NCBI RefSeq assembly: GCF_041296385.1
Contig: NC_091017.1
Span: 12,766,001 to 12,830,000, forward strand
Reading direction: 5' to 3'
Length of the DNA stretch: 64,000 bases
DNA from: Aphelocoma coerulescens
Taxonomy: Eukaryota; Chordata; Aves; Passeriformes; Corvidae
The notes under the pieces were generated by a model. The model was not told where the DNA came from. It saw only the letters and a program-made list of their open reading frames with translations, and did no database searches. Position 1 is the stretch's first letter; the number at the start of each line of letters is the position of its first letter. The position numbers were made by a program, and so were the translations under genes. Below are positions 1-12,199 of the stretch, in pieces.

Positions 1-497
1 CCTGCCACCAAACTAGCCATAATACAACTCTGCACCAAAAAGGCAGGATAGGAAGGGACAGGCAGGAAGGGGCAAGAGTTGGAAGATGGGGTAAATAGAG
101 CCATGCAGCCCCTATTTCCAGCTGCCATGCAGTTGTGTGGCTAACACATAGCGTAAAACTGAATTCTAACCGGCTTCCTGGCTCAGCTGATTTTTAAAAA
201 CTCCAAATTCAGTTGTCTAGGAAACTCCCTGCGTAAGTACATAGCAAAGACATAAATGAAGATCTGTCTGCTCATGAGGGAGGAGACACTGTTACAATGC
301 AGCACCATGAATGTAACATGACATTTTTACCTGCCAACACGATTCTGTCACCACTGAAGCCTAAGCAAAACTAAGCTTAGAGGAAAGAGATGTGAACCCA
401 GGTCAAGACCTCCATCCTGTGGCTAAACACGTCACATTCCTTGGGGATTTCTAAAAGTACAAAAACCTCATGGAAGAAAAAAATTAAGTAAGTCTAC
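1..497 (-). other. ELF2: ELF2 intron (3' of coding exon 2)
   Basis: AT-rich sequence downstream, on the minus strand, of the ELF2 exon that ends at 498. No coding similarity seen. Treated as intron because the exon ends with a CAG|GTAGAC donor in the middle of a codon. Confidence 0.7.
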
Positions 498-663
498 CTG
501 TTTCCACAGTTTCAGTCTCAATTTCTTGTTCCTCTGCTACATCTTGCATCAGGTAAGTCTCATCATCATAAACCAGGACCTGAGCAGCGTAACCCTGTTC
601 TAGTCTGGCACTAGGAACTGGCTCCACAATCACTGCAGGGAATTCAGAGACTGGCTCATTTTC
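498..663 (-). CDS. ELF2: ELF2 (ETS factor NERF-2 type) second coding exon
   Basis: This exon encodes residues 25-79 of the long, activating form of ELF2, an ETS-family nuclear transcription factor. The translation reads ENEPVSEFPAVIVEPVPSAR and continues through a YAAQVLVYDDETYLMQDVAEE segment, the acidic N-terminal activation region of this family as I recall it from human ELF2. The minus-strand acceptor is TTTCTGTAG before GAA (phase 0). The donor is CAG|GTAGAC after the first base of a codon, giving 55 codons plus one base. The ETS DNA-binding domain lies in later exons outside the window. ELF1 is the nearest paralogue, but VEPVPSARLEQGY matches ELF2 and not ELF1. Confidence 0.93.
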
Positions 664-1626
664 CTACAGAAAGGAAAAAAAAAAAAGGAAAGAAAAGAAA
701 AAAAATGCTCTAAATACTGCACTATTAAACTCTATGTCAGTATTTTCCTCTTATGTTCTTACATTCTTTATGGAATAATAATAATTTTAAATATTTTTAA
801 AGGAAATTTTCTTCCAAAGTAAGAGATTAAAAGAATAAAAGACAGCTACCAGCCATCAGAGGGTGCTTTCTAAATCTCACAGATATTTTCCTGGGTTTAA
901 GGACTTAAAATTTAAAGGAGCAGACAGCTTTAAGATACTAGAAAAGAGCACACTTCTAATGAAGACACTCAGCTGTGGGAAGTGTTTCTCCTCCCTCTGC
1001 TTGATGTAACAAAGGCTTTGACTATGCACTGCAAAATACCTACATCTGACCTATGTCTTACGAACACGTTTTGGGTTAAGTACATAAGTTATTACAGAAG
1101 AACTGACTACTTCAAAGCCTATATGCTCGTCTCTACTTATTTAAGGATCAAAACATCTGTAAAAGCATATATAATCAGTTATAGTGTTGCAGAAGTAGAA
1201 CACTGCCATATTCTGTTTATTAAAAGCTACAGGAGAGTAGAATATATTCATTATTTATTGATAAGAATGCAAAACACGATAAAATATGCTGTACTGCCTA
1301 AGTTTAAAAGAGGTCCATATATTGTTCTGCTCAACTTGTTCTATACCTCAAGACACATCTGAGATCTTTAAAGAAAGCTTAGTATAGAATATAATTTTGT
1401 AAACCCAGTCTACAGTTGTACTGCAGACTTCAAAACTTCTTGCTTCCACTTCTGTGATAACAAAATCTTCTATTAAAAGATATTTGAAAAATGGCTGCAC
1501 TATTCCTCCTTACACAACAATCCCTTTCATTTGTTTTCACGGCAACATTACAGTGAATTTTTCTTCCAAATTAAGATAAAAGGTTTCAAAGTTTGATAGT
1601 AAGTAAGTGCTATTTAGTTTTCTAAC
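664..1626 (-). other. ELF2: ELF2 intron between the two coding exons
   Basis: AT-rich intron of 963 bp, bounded on the minus strand by a GAG|GTTAGA donor and a TTTCTGTAG acceptor. Open frames in it show no family resemblance and are taken as chance. Confidence 0.8.
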
Positions 1627-1822
1627 CTCTTGATTTTTTATTCCATTGCTGTCAAACTCCAGGGCAGGGCCTCCAGTGTCAATCACTACCGATGTCATGG
1701 TGCATCCCCCGAAGATTCTTTGAGAACTGTTCTCTTTCTCGAAGATAGTAATGCTGATAGCCTCAGGATATCAAAGGCTTGAATTCACAATCCACTGCTC
1801 TTAAACAGCTGGGCAGAGGTTA
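1627..1822 (-). CDS. ELF2: ELF2 exon with start codon (first coding exon)
   Basis: The start codon is at 1698-1696. The 24 codons down to 1627 encode MTSVVIDTGGPALEFDSNG plus IKNQE, matching the N-terminus of the long (NERF-2) ELF2 isoform. The exon ends in phase 0 at the donor GAG|GTTAGA and joins the next exon to read NQE-ENEPVSE, in line with the mammalian protein. Bases 1699-1822 are 5' UTR after a TTTGTGTTTCAG acceptor. Starting here, not in the short isoform that lacks this domain, implies use of the upstream CpG-island promoter. Confidence 0.92.
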
Positions 1823-4800
1823 CTGAAACACAAAATAACTTTAAGTTATTTGCATATTTTATACTCAAAAGTCATCCAATGTTTATGAAATCTCTTGCAT
1901 GCTGCATCTCTACAGCAAAAACTGAGATCAGTGCTTTCTAACAAAAGTCAGAATTTGGCCCAACATTTTTAATAAAACCCATCTGTTAGAAGGCTACAAC
2001 AATCACTGAGGTTGCAAGAAAACAGGATCGTCTAATAGGTATTGAAGAAAAATTATAATCAATACTCCAATGGGCAAACTCAATGAATCTGCTTTTCAGT
2101 AGCAGGAAGCCAGCTTAAACAAAACTCATCTTGCACATTTAGGGAAAAGCTTGTTTGGATTCGTGCAGTGTAACTGCGCTTCCTACAGGCAAGGTTACAC
2201 TAACAAAAATTACAAATGCTGATCAAACAAATGCTTGCAAACTAAGCAAGGAATAAGCATAAGATACATTTCAAAAGAAAGAAAAAATATACACAATAAG
2301 GCTTTTTTTGCTCACATAGGCAGTCCACTTTACATGACAAAGCATGACTCATACCTAACTATATTTCATTTGTAACAGCACAAAAAACCCCCCACAGTTA
2401 CTACTTTATTTTCCATTGTTTCATTTGTAAACCTAGCACCATTTTTTGATGAAAAAGAAAGCCAAGATCTCATCTGCTCTCCAAACAAGACTCAGGCTGG
2501 AAAGCCTTTAACAGGTATCCCTTGGAGCCATATATACCTGTCACCCTCTAGATTTTTAGAACAAAAAGTCTGCTCCTTACCTATCAATTATTCAAAAAAT
2601 CTTTAAGTTCAGAAATATGTAAAATAGAAAAACAACTGTTTATGAGTACACTAAAATAATCAATCAGAAGAAAAAATTTAAAAATCTGTTTTATTGCAAA
2701 AACCTTTTATTCTTCTACAGTTTTCCATTTATATACACAAAAGAAATATTGCAAATGAATCATAACCCAAAATAGAAATCCAGAAAAATTAAATTGCGTT
2801 TTAATTTGGAAGCCCAGACATTCCAACCTGTTTCAAACATCAGCATTATTCCTGCAACTCAGACTTGTAGCTACGTAATAGCATACAGTGCTTCATATGG
2901 TACCTCTGCTTAAGCACGTCACAAAGCTAATTTCATTCTCATGCAGAATATTAATGCAAACAAACAATCAATAATAATAAATAAATATTAATGCAAATAA
3001 ACAATCATATACTAGACCACATCTGCTGTATATTTATATTTTACGTGCTATAATCCCGCACAGGTGGCCAAGTAACTGCCAAATTGCAGCAACTGAAAAC
3101 GCTCAATACTGTTTACAAGAGCAGGTTCTCTCAAAAATATGTGATTTCCATCTCCTGGGTTACAAAAGGTTTAGATTACTTTTATGCTGATCTATCTCTA
3201 CATGAATCACCAATTTCCTATAGAAATGAAGTTAAGGCAATAACTTCATAAATTAAGCATAATTTTGGAGCATAAATGATAATCTGAATTTTCCAGCTGC
3301 GGCAGAAATCCTAGTAAGGACCTCACAGGGGAAAGGAAGTACACAGAAGAATGCATGAGATGCTAAATCACAGCATGCATTAAAAGAATGGTATCTTCAG
3401 ACTGAATACATGGATAGTCCAGCAAGGAACACGAAGTCTTTATATAATAGGATTTGAACTTCATACTGACATTCAGTCAGCAAAATTTTCAAAACTCTGG
3501 CAGGGTAGAGAAAACAACAAGCCCACCTGTCAGCAAGTGAAAAGGTAAAAGAGTTTCAGTTCAGTCTGGTTTAGAAGTTCTAAGTTAAACACACCCATAC
3601 ACCTACATGCATGTGAGATTCCCACAGAAACAGCCCTTTCTGAACGAACCAGCATTTGTCTTCTTCTTCCCTTTCCCTAAGTAGTATGTCTCTATGGAAG
3701 ACTTTTTGATTCTCCCTCAAATTGCAGTAGGACACTGAATCTATTCCCCATCCTCTCTCCAGCAAGCCCCAACTCATTTGATTCCTGTAAAAGCAAAAGC
3801 CTGCCTGGTCACTTCCAGGAATCAGCTCAGAAATTCACATTTCCCAAGACTAAGTGAGCCAAAAAGGCCAAAAGACAATTAGACTCAGACTCTTAAAGTA
3901 AGAGATGATTCAGGTTTGTAAGAGACCAGGCTGTCCCCAGTGATACAATTAGCCAGCACAGAAGCTGGTTCAAAGTTTTGAATTACAGAACAACCTGCAG
4001 AAAGATTAAAAATAAAACCAAAAAATGCACACTGCAAATGTAATTCCTCTCTGGATAGATGCTTACAATAAAGCAAAATACAGAATAACATCAGAGGAGA
4101 AAAAATTAATTTAACACTTCCAAAAAAAATTACCAAATCATATTGTTACAGCTCTGACATCCACTCCTCTTCTTCCTGGAAATGGAAAATTCTGAGAAAA
4201 ACTAGCTCTGAAACATTTGGAAAAACTCTTACAACCACAGAAACATCCTTGCTGCATCATCTGTTATTTTTATACATATCTCATGGGAAAACAAAAATAA
4301 GTCTACATGCTCCCATCACCAAATAATAAAAAACAAAACCCCAACCAAACAAAAAATTCTGAATCTTGAATACTTTGCCTCAACAGCAAGAAGTTTCTAT
4401 TTACCACTACAAAACACACAACGAAGACTCAAATTTTTTATAACTTTCACTGGACAAGACAACCAATTAGAGCAAGTCTTCAGAGGCTACAGGGCACTTG
4501 TGATGAAGGCTGCAAAATACCATTTCCTTCACATACTGAATAGTACATTTATCTGACCGACATTATGTATCTGTGTGCCTACAAGAAATCCAAATTGTTC
4601 TTGTATGTTACTAGCTTAAAACTACTGGAAATCACAACTGTGATGAACACATCCCACAAAAAACAGTATTTTAAGATGATTCCCCTATGCACAGTCACCT
4701 ATCAAGTGTCACCTATTCAAGAGAATAAAAGATAATAATTGAAAAACAGTGTGGAAAGGATGGCAGAGAAGGTCATCTCTTCTAGGCCAAACTTCAAGTG

Positions 4801-7446
4801 AATTTATTTAGGACTGGTTTCAAAACAAAACTCTCAATACAAGTGTGCAAATAGCTTTAGCACACTTTTATTTTAACTATAAAAGAAACTAGCAAAAAAA
4901 CCACCCCAAAACACAATGCTTAAACAAAGATGCCCATACATGAAAACAAGACAAACATGGAGAAGTCTGGGCAGCAGTGACCAGAGGCAGCTGCTCCCAC
5001 AGCACTCAGAACCACCACAAGAGTACTTGGAACGTCTCCCTTTTATTCAGCTGGCATCCTAAATCCTGAGGAGAGATTTATGCGGATACCTATACAGATG
5101 CAACCGCAAGCGCAGGACTCCAGCTAGCAGTAGCATCACACACAGCTTGTTTTTTTCAAAATAGCCTTCTTTTGGTTTAATCAAAGAAAAGTTAAGAATG
5201 TTGGCTTGAAAAATGAAGGTAGTTATACGTGGAGAAATACACCGGCCAAGATCACTGCAGAATCCCATTAACAGGAACAAGGCTTCCTAAGGGCACTAAG
5301 GTGCTCTTTCATAGTCAGAACCTCAAATACAGCAGTAAATGCCACTATCACTCTGATACATATAAACCATACCACGCTCTGTAAAACATTTCATGTCGAC
5401 TGAAAAGTCTTTTTAAAGACATTTTCCAAGATCATATTTACAGCTCTTGTTATCTGATTAACACTGGCATGTGCAGAAGAAATGGCAAATTAGCTTTCTT
5501 TTTCTGAAACTCAACAAGTCTAAGAGGTGAAAAATTAAGCCACTGAAAAAGCTGTCTGAGCAGAAAAAAGCCCCTAAACTTGTTGCTAAAGTCTGTTGCA
5601 GGGGTTATATCAAAATTAGGATACAAAGTAAATCTTTATATTTATAAGGTCAGAGGAACATGCAATCCATGCAGTTTACAGTACCTTACAATTTACACCA
5701 AGCACTAAAATTTATAAAGCACAAATCAAAATAAGGAATGGGCAAGGTAGTCCTAGCCACTCCATACTTCCTAAATTTTCATACAAAAAAAGCAGTAATT
5801 TTATTGCTGAATGCACAGAAATTATAACGTTGGATCAAATTAATGATGCATCAAATCCAGTAAAAACTAGAAGACCTCCTTCCATACATATTTAATTTGA
5901 TAATCTGACCATCCAAAGTTTGCTCTGAAACCTCAATAGCTGAAGCTGATGAGCCCCAAAACATGTAAGCTTAGTCAGTTAGAAACTATTAACGTTCTGC
6001 AAAAAGCTTTGTGGCTTCAGCAGGCTTCTTCTGGACCTTCCTGTATCTCATCCTACTAGCAGGCCACTGCTCTCTATTGAAAGCTACCCTGAAACCTTCT
6101 CTTCCCTCTGACAGAAATCTTACATATTTACCCTTATTTTGTACCTGTCTTTCCAGCGAGTTGATTGTTGGTCCTTAGCAATCATTTCCACTCCCCCACA
6201 AGCCAGAGTAGGGAGGAATTATTCATCGTTTTACATAATAAATTAGCAGAGACGATTAAATTAAATGGTGAGGATGTACGTTTAAAAAAAACCCCAACAC
6301 ACACACTCTAAAAGGAAGCAGTGTGCGTAAATTCCGTAATTAGCTTTGACAGGATATTCTCGAGGTCAAAAACTTGTAAGATTTAAGTTAGACAGCTTTA
6401 CGAAGGCAAAGCCCCTGAATGGCTTATAAGACTATTGAACATAAAGATGTGTCTAACAGTCTAAAGTTTAGGCACCTTCTGAACCAGATACTACTGAAAC
6501 CTGAGAGATGAAGAGTGTGTCACTGACAGCACCACACAAAAGAACCATCCTTTTCCCAGCACCTTTCCTAAAGCTGATCCTGTCTACTATAAGAGATGGT
6601 GTGAGAAGAAAAGGAAAAGCAGTAAGGATTAGACCAAGAACCTGTTTTTAAACTTACAGTAAGGTTGTGCTGTCTTTGCTTAAGAAGTTAAATGACTAAA
6701 GAAAAGTCCCAAGAAAGATAAGTGACTAGCCGTAAGGGAGGAAGCATGAAGAATGAAAAACTGAATTATTCAAGTGGGGAAAGACAAGAGAGAACACATC
6801 CAAAAAGGTAACAGCTAAACACGAACTGGGCTCACCCAGCACGACGTTTTACAGTCACGGTATAACGAAAAGTATGCCAGACTTCTGCTGTTTATCCATG
6901 GTGCAAACAGCGATCCCAGGCACGAGGCACGGGAAGAGCAATCACGCATGACATCGAGTGTCCAGCACGCCCGGGCTGCCATGTTCTCCCGACGCCCTGG
7001 GTAAACAAGGCGCTGCCCCTTGGCGCTGCCCCAGTCGCCTCCCCGCTCCGCCGCCGCCCCGCTCCCAGCACAGCCCGGCCCGGCCCAGGAGGCTGCGGGC
7101 CCAGCCCGGGAGGCCGCACTGCCTCGGGCTGTTTACACTGACAGCGCCAGGCACCGCCCGCCGCCCCCTACGGCGGGCGCGGACCCCGCGGGGAGCCGAG
7201 TCGGAGGGAACAGGGCAGCGCCAGCTCCTCCGCCGCAGCCCGCGCGAAACCGAAAGTGTAGCTGCGGAGGGCGGTTGGTGGGAGGTGCCGCCGGAGCGAC
7301 CCCCGGCCCCACCACCTCGAGGCCATCCCACACACGCCGGCGGCCGCCCCCGAACCGAGACGGCCCCGCGGCCCCTTGGCAGGGTAGCTGCCGCCTGTCA
7401 GCACCCGCCCGCGCGGCGGTGGCAGGAGCTGACACAGCGCCCTTAC
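1823..7446 (-). other. ELF2: ELF2 5' intron
   Basis: About 5.6 kb of AT-rich intron between the probable untranslated first exon and the start-codon exon. It includes a near-perfect tandem duplication of about 37 bp at 2,947-3,008 (ATATTAATGCAAA units). No ERV, CR1 or extra exon could be supported. Several open frames here have no family signature. Confidence 0.65.
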
Positions 7447-7960
7447 CGTGCCCGTGCGAAACCGAAGGCCGCGTCTGTCGCCCGCCCGGGCCGGGAGCAG
7501 GAAGCGGCAGCGCCGCCCGGGCAGAGCCGGGCCGGGGCCGGGCCGGGCCGGGGCCGTCCCGCGCGGGAGGGGCGGGGGCGCAGCGCGCGACCTGCCCGGC
7601 CCGGCCACCCCCCCCGCCCCGCCGTCGCCGCCGCCGCCTCTGGGCGCGCGGGGGCGCTGCGGGCATGCGCGGCCGCTCCGCGCCTGCGCGGGGCGCGGCG
7701 GGGCCGGGAGCGTTTCCATGAAGGAGCGTTGCTTCGTCTTTCCCTGCTCCCGGCTGTCGTGTCCCTAGCCGATAGGAGTCCGTGGTCAGGACGCGGGGAG
7801 CGAGGCCGAGGAGAAAAAGGCACCGGGGTGTCGCTGTCCCTCCGCTGTGTCGGAACAGGTGCCTGCGCCCATAGCTCACTCCGATCCTGCGAGCGCGGTG
7901 CTGTCCCGGCAGCGGTTCTGCTGCTGTGTGCAGGAGAGTGAACTGTCCGTGTGTGTGGCC
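6950..7960. promoter_or_regulatory. ELF2: CpG island, ELF2 long-isoform promoter
   Basis: Very GC- and CpG-rich island in an AT-rich background. It contains a GC box (GGGGCGGGG near 7,570) and NRF1-like half sites GCATGCGC (7,673-7,680) and GCCTGCGC just after. Minus-strand transcription from about 7.7 kb would produce the ELF2 first exon. Long open frames here on both strands come from the low density of stop codons in GC-rich DNA and are not reported as genes. Confidence 0.75.
7447..7700 (-). other. ELF2: Probable untranslated ELF2 exon 1
   Basis: A strong minus-strand splice donor, CACG|GTAAGGGC, falls at 7,447/7,446 inside the CpG island, just downstream of NRF1-like sites. The next acceptor on this strand that leads to ELF2 coding sequence is at 1,823. 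The upstream (transcription start) edge is a guess. Confidence 0.5.
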
Positions 7961-8634
7961 AGCTGCGGAGCCTCAAGCGTGCCAGAACCAATTCCAGGCA
8001 GTGTCCTGTCAGGGCAGTGCTGAAATGCCAGCCCCCAGTTCTACCGCGCCGCACCCGGCTCACAGAGCACATGGGTTTGAAACCAGTCAAATTCGTAATC
8101 CAGTTTTTGTTGTTCCCTTGGAAGTACGACACGCACTGTCAGACTCTGCTCACAAAGCAAGTATGCATTGAGACTGTCTTGATCTAGCCTGGTCCGAAGT
8201 TTTGAACAGAACTGGTGTTCTCCTTTACAAACATTGGGCTTCAACCATTATGCCCTTCTCGGCATTTCACAGAAATAAACAGAAGAGCTTTAGCTGAAGA
8301 GGAGGCATTACATTTTCATTACAAATAGAAAGAAACCCCTACATTGCCAGGGAGGTTTTCTGCAATGCAAAGCCACTTGCTGTAAGGAGCTCTAGGATGA
8401 AGGTTTCTGTTCAGACTGATTTAGGCCTCCTGTGCCTGTACATTGTAGGGGTCTGATTTAAGGATCTCCCTTCTGACAGGAGCCCAGCCCCTGTGACAGG
8501 CAGTTCAGTCACACACATCTGCTCCTCACCTCCATCTGCGTGCAAAAGTATCTCTGCTACATCTCAGTTTCCATCTGACCATCCACATACACTGCTCCTT
8601 TGACACTCTGTGCATCTCCTGCTTTACGAACTCT
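7961..8634. other. Intergenic flank between ELF2 promoter and provirus A
   Basis: Ordinary intergenic sequence. No gene or repeat recognised. It ends with GATATC (8,635-8,640), the target-site duplication of provirus A. Confidence 0.6.
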
Positions 8635-8640
8635 GATATC

Positions 8641-9005
8641 TGTGGATACAAAAATGCTGCTAGCAAGGATTTTCTTGCTATTTTCTAAGTCCGTGAGAGA
8701 CTTTTCTCTCTCATAGAAGCAGTAGTAGAGTTCTGTAAACAATGAAACAGCTGCAGCCTTGAAAAGTCTTGTTTTATAGTATAGTAGAAAAATATTTTGA
8801 CAATGGATGTTTTAGGATTTTAGCCAATCACCCCCAAGGGGTGGCTGATCCTTGTCCAATTAGACTATGAAGAAAAAAGTCTATAAAAGAGTTTGTAAAA
8901 TAATTGAATGAATCAATCTTGCTGCACAATTCCTGCCTGCTGGATCTTCTCCTCCCTACGGCTGCGGTAGGACACGGTAATATACCCTAGGGCATTCTTT
9001 TAATA
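8641..9005 (+). repeat. 5' LTR of provirus A
   Basis: The LTR starts TGTGGATACAAAAATG and ends TTTTAATA directly before the primer-binding site. It contains a CTATAAAAGAG TATA box (8,881-8,891) and a CCAATCACCCCCAAGGGG segment shared by all copies in the window. Length about 365 bp against 375 bp in provirus B. Confidence 0.92.
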
Positions 9006-9007
9006 TT

Positions 9008-9025
9008 TGGTGCCACCGACGTGAT
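9008..9025 (+). other. Primer-binding site, tRNA-Trp-like
   Basis: TGGTGCCACCGACGTGAT lies two bases after the LTR. It resembles the tRNA-Trp site of avian alpharetroviruses (TGGTGACCCCGACGTGAT, from memory) with two differences. Class II elements more often use lysine tRNAs, so this assignment is noteworthy but rests on similarity alone. Confidence 0.65.
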
Positions 9026-9095
9026 CTGCATGCTGCAAAGTGTCCTGCTGCTGCGAGCCAAGCTGAATTTCTCTAGAGGTATGCTGTTCCCTTCC

Positions 9096-9117
9096 CCCCC
9101 CCCCGCCCCCCCCCCGG
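9096..9117 (+). repeat. C-rich tract in provirus A leader
   Basis: A run of almost pure C, interrupted by a single G, lies between the primer-binding site and gag. In provirus B the matching place has only a short G run on the plus strand, so the tract has expanded in A or is a sequencing-prone homopolymer. Confidence 0.8.
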
Positions 9118-9145
9118 GACAAGGAGGTCCAACGGGACTGAGAAA

Positions 9146-11890
9146 GTGGCAAACAGCGGCTCACAAACTGACGCTGTAGTAATGGTCTGGAAAGGTGTTT
9201 TCAGTATAATGCACACCTCCATTGCTGAAAACTCACTTCGGGAATTATTAGATTGGGCTACTTTGCAAGGGATTCCCATGGACAGAAACACTGCCCTGGA
9301 CTTTGGATTGTGGCAAGAATTTTGCTGTGCTGTCCAGCATGAGCTCCCGTTTGGGAACTGAGCAGCGTTAGAATTATTCCGAACTTGGGTGTTCGTTATT
9401 TATGCTGCTGACAGACCTTGACTGTGGCAGCAGATCTGGCTCGCCTATTTCGGTAGTGCGTGACGGAGGAATGTCCGAAGGGGATCCCACTGACATGGGC
9501 GTGTGGTGCTGGATCCGAAAAATCTCCCCCGGCTTCACGGGCAGAGCCTGCGCCAGCTCACCCTGCACGGTCGCAGGACTCCATGGCCCCCAAGGACGCC
9601 GCGCCGGCAGAGGCGGGGGTGTCAAGGCAGCAGGAAGCTACACAGCCTGTCTTGCCGCTCGGGTCAGCAGCGGCCACGGCTTATCCAGGACCGTGAATTA
9701 GCGGCTTAGCAAATTGGACCCCCGTGGTGGCTCCTAGCCTGTCTGCGCAGGCATCGGCTGCGCCAGGAACGCCCGGATCTACCTTCTTGGCTGGTGTAGC
9801 CCCTGGAGTGACTGCACCGAGACTGCCTGAGTGTGGTCCATTGCCCTCTATGGCGCTGGACTGTTCTGCACAGCTGCAGAACCGAGCCGTCGACCTATTA
9901 ACACAGCATCTGCCTTTGCTGACAGAGCTGCCGAACATATGACGGCAGCTGGAGGAACTGCTCAGCTTGCAAAAGCAGGTAGTGCAGATGCCAGAGGCAC
10001 CCCACCGCCCGCACTGCCTGCGCCACCCATGGGAGACGCGGCTCCCAAGCAGGAAGTGGCGTGGCCAGTGCCGAATCCGGAAGTAGCACTGCTGCAGGAA
10101 AACCTGGAAGTGGTGGCGGCGGGGGCTGCAGTGTCAGCAACCGGTGCAGCGCCGGCGCTCCAGCGGCCTGCGGAACTGGGACCAGTGATAGAAGCGGTGG
10201 ACGCGGTGGCCATGCCTTGTCCGGCGGCGGCGCCAAACGCAGCCGCAGAGCAAGGGCCAGTGGCGGCGCCGAATGCTGGCACAGTGCAAGAGACGAGCGC
10301 AGTGCCGTGCGTGGTAGCAGCCCCGGAGACAGCTGCAGCAGCTCCAGTACCAGTTCGGTCGGAACCGGCCGAGATGGCATTCCGTAAAGAGGCTGCTGTT
10401 CAAACTGCAGCGCAGCCAGCTGTAGTCTGTGCTGTCTGTTCTGCCTCTAGCCAACCTAGTCAATGTTGTCCCTCCCCGCCCACCTTTGTTCGCTCACAGC
10501 GCCTCAGAGTTGCCTTTGCCTGATGATTCCTCGTCGGGAAGTGAGGCAGATGAGGTTCTGGCCCCAGGGCATCAGGCTGCCATAGCTGGGCGGCGAAGGA
10601 AAAGGCTGCGCCGGTCTCGCCCCTGGACCTTTCAGGACTGCATGGTAACAGTGCGTCCGACCCACTACAATAGTTTCTTGGAGTCAGTTAAGATGTGAGT
10701 GTTGGAGGAGGGAGATTGGAAATTATTGGAGACCCTGGGAATGCCAAATAGATTTGAGGATTCTGGGAGTAATCCATGTTACACCCCATCCACAGGCTGT
10801 GCCAACAGTTCAGGATGGTGGTGACTCCCCAAAAGGGGAGATCCAAGCTTTCCCAGTGTATAATGCTCTCCCAAATTCAGGGGAGCATGACAAGCATGAG
10901 GTAATTGCTTGGAAAGTTGCCCAGGACCTCCAATCCAAGGTGGCACAACATGGGCTCCGTTCTGCTGAGGTTATGCAGATAATAAGGGTGATAAATACAG
11001 ATTTGCTTGCTCCATTTGATATCAGACACTTAGGTCAAATCCTATTTCAACCTATACAATTTGCAGTTTTTGAGAAAACCTGGAGAAAGCTGGCTGACAA
11101 GGCTGCATTAGGGAATAGGCAGCTCCTTGCAGCTGATCCTAGACGGACAGCAGGAATGGATGCTTTGATGGGGACTGGTCCCTTCTCTGATCCCAGCCTA
11201 CAGGGTACTTTGTCCTCTAGCATCCTGCAGCAAGCTCAACAGGTCAGCATGGCTGCCCTGTTGAAAACCATAGAGATATCTGCGCCTAGAAAGCAATATA
11301 CTGAAATAGTTCAAGGGAGATCAGAGTCATTCCTCTCTTTTGTAGAAAAAGTTGCTGCTTCTCTCGAGAAGCAGGGTGAGGATGACAGGTTAAGGCAGAT
11401 GTTGTTAAGGCAGTGAGTGAGAGATAATGCAAACAAGGAGTGCAGAAAAATCACAGATGCGTTGCCAGGAGATCCTGAGGTAACAGACATGGTCGAAGCC
11501 TGCGCTAAGGTGGGACCTGGGAACCAGAAACGGTCTGTTTTGGCTGAGTTCCTGCAGCCTGTTCATGCATCTTCTGGTCGTGAACCAAAGCAACCCAAAC
11601 AGGCGAAAAAACGGAAGCAGCCTAAGCTGAGCGAAAAAGAGAACACACCAATCCCCCAGTGCAAGAGGTGTGGCAGGCCATTGCTCGGATCTCTGACTCA
11701 TGCTGATGGTCAGCCTTTGTTGGGAAACTTCTGCCGGGGTGCAAGGAGGGGGAATTGCTCTCCGATGCAGTCTCTCCTCCAGAGAGTGGCACAGGTACAG
11801 GCACAGGCCTACTCAGCCACCCTAGAGACGGCACCCAGGGATCAGACGGGTTTGATGTCCACACAGCAGCCGCAGTTGTCTTAGACTCTA
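9146..11890 (+). pseudogene. gag: gag of provirus A, interrupted
   Basis: Remains of a betaretrovirus-like gag polyprotein (matrix, capsid, nucleocapsid). The matrix-like part begins around MHTSIAENSLRELLDW (from 9,212) and is stopped by TGA at 9,359-9,361. A Pro/Ala-rich linker follows over about 9,460-10,690 in shifting frames. The capsid (10,754-11,416) carries the major homology region with QGRSESFLSFVEK. A TGA follows MLLRQ, then the frame continues into nucleocapsid (11,417-11,884). Its zinc knuckle is damaged: CKRCGRP is followed directly by LLGSLTHADG because a short deletion removed the His and last Cys. Stops and frame changes make it non-functional. Confidence 0.88.
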
Positions 11891-12185
11891 GCGGTATTTA
11901 TAAGGTTCCTTTGGATGCATATGGACCCTTAGCCCAGGGATCCAGTGCAATGCTGGTGGGAAAACCTGATTCCATCAAGGAATCTTAGTGCACTCAGGAG
12001 TTATTGATGCTGCCTTTAAAGGTCAGATTTGTGCTATGGTCTCCACGCAAAAACCCCCTGTAGCTATTCCTGAAAAGACCTGCCTTGCTAAATTAGTGCC
12101 TTTTAAGTCTTGTGTCCCCAGGATAGAACAACAAACTCACGAAGATAACGGCAGTAGATCTATAGGACTTCCGCAGGCCTTCTAG
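11860..12185 (+). pseudogene. dUTPase-like domain of provirus A
   Basis: Translation shows GIYKVPLDAYGPLAQGSSAM, then a frame change after KPDSIKES, then GVIDAAFKGQICAMVSTQKP, the trimer-type dUTPase pattern found upstream of protease in betaretroviruses. dUTPases hydrolyse dUTP to keep uracil out of viral DNA. The usual second aspartate of motif 3 (ID-x-D-Y) is alanine here (IDAAF), so the domain was probably inactive even before the frameshift. The reading ends at a stop after GLPQAF. Provirus B has the same lesions. Confidence 0.8.
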
Positions 12186-12199
12186 ACTGCAGACATCTC

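Noticed and set aside
982..1362. 126-codon plus-strand frame in the ELF2 intron
   Set aside because: AT-rich, no similarity to any family, inside an intron of the opposite strand and without splice or start context.
6958..7941. Several overlapping open frames of 100-330 codons on both strands in the ELF2 CpG island
   Set aside because: They are Pro/Arg/Ala-rich in every frame, which GC-rich DNA with few stops produces. None has a family signature, and the island is explained as promoter plus untranslated exon.
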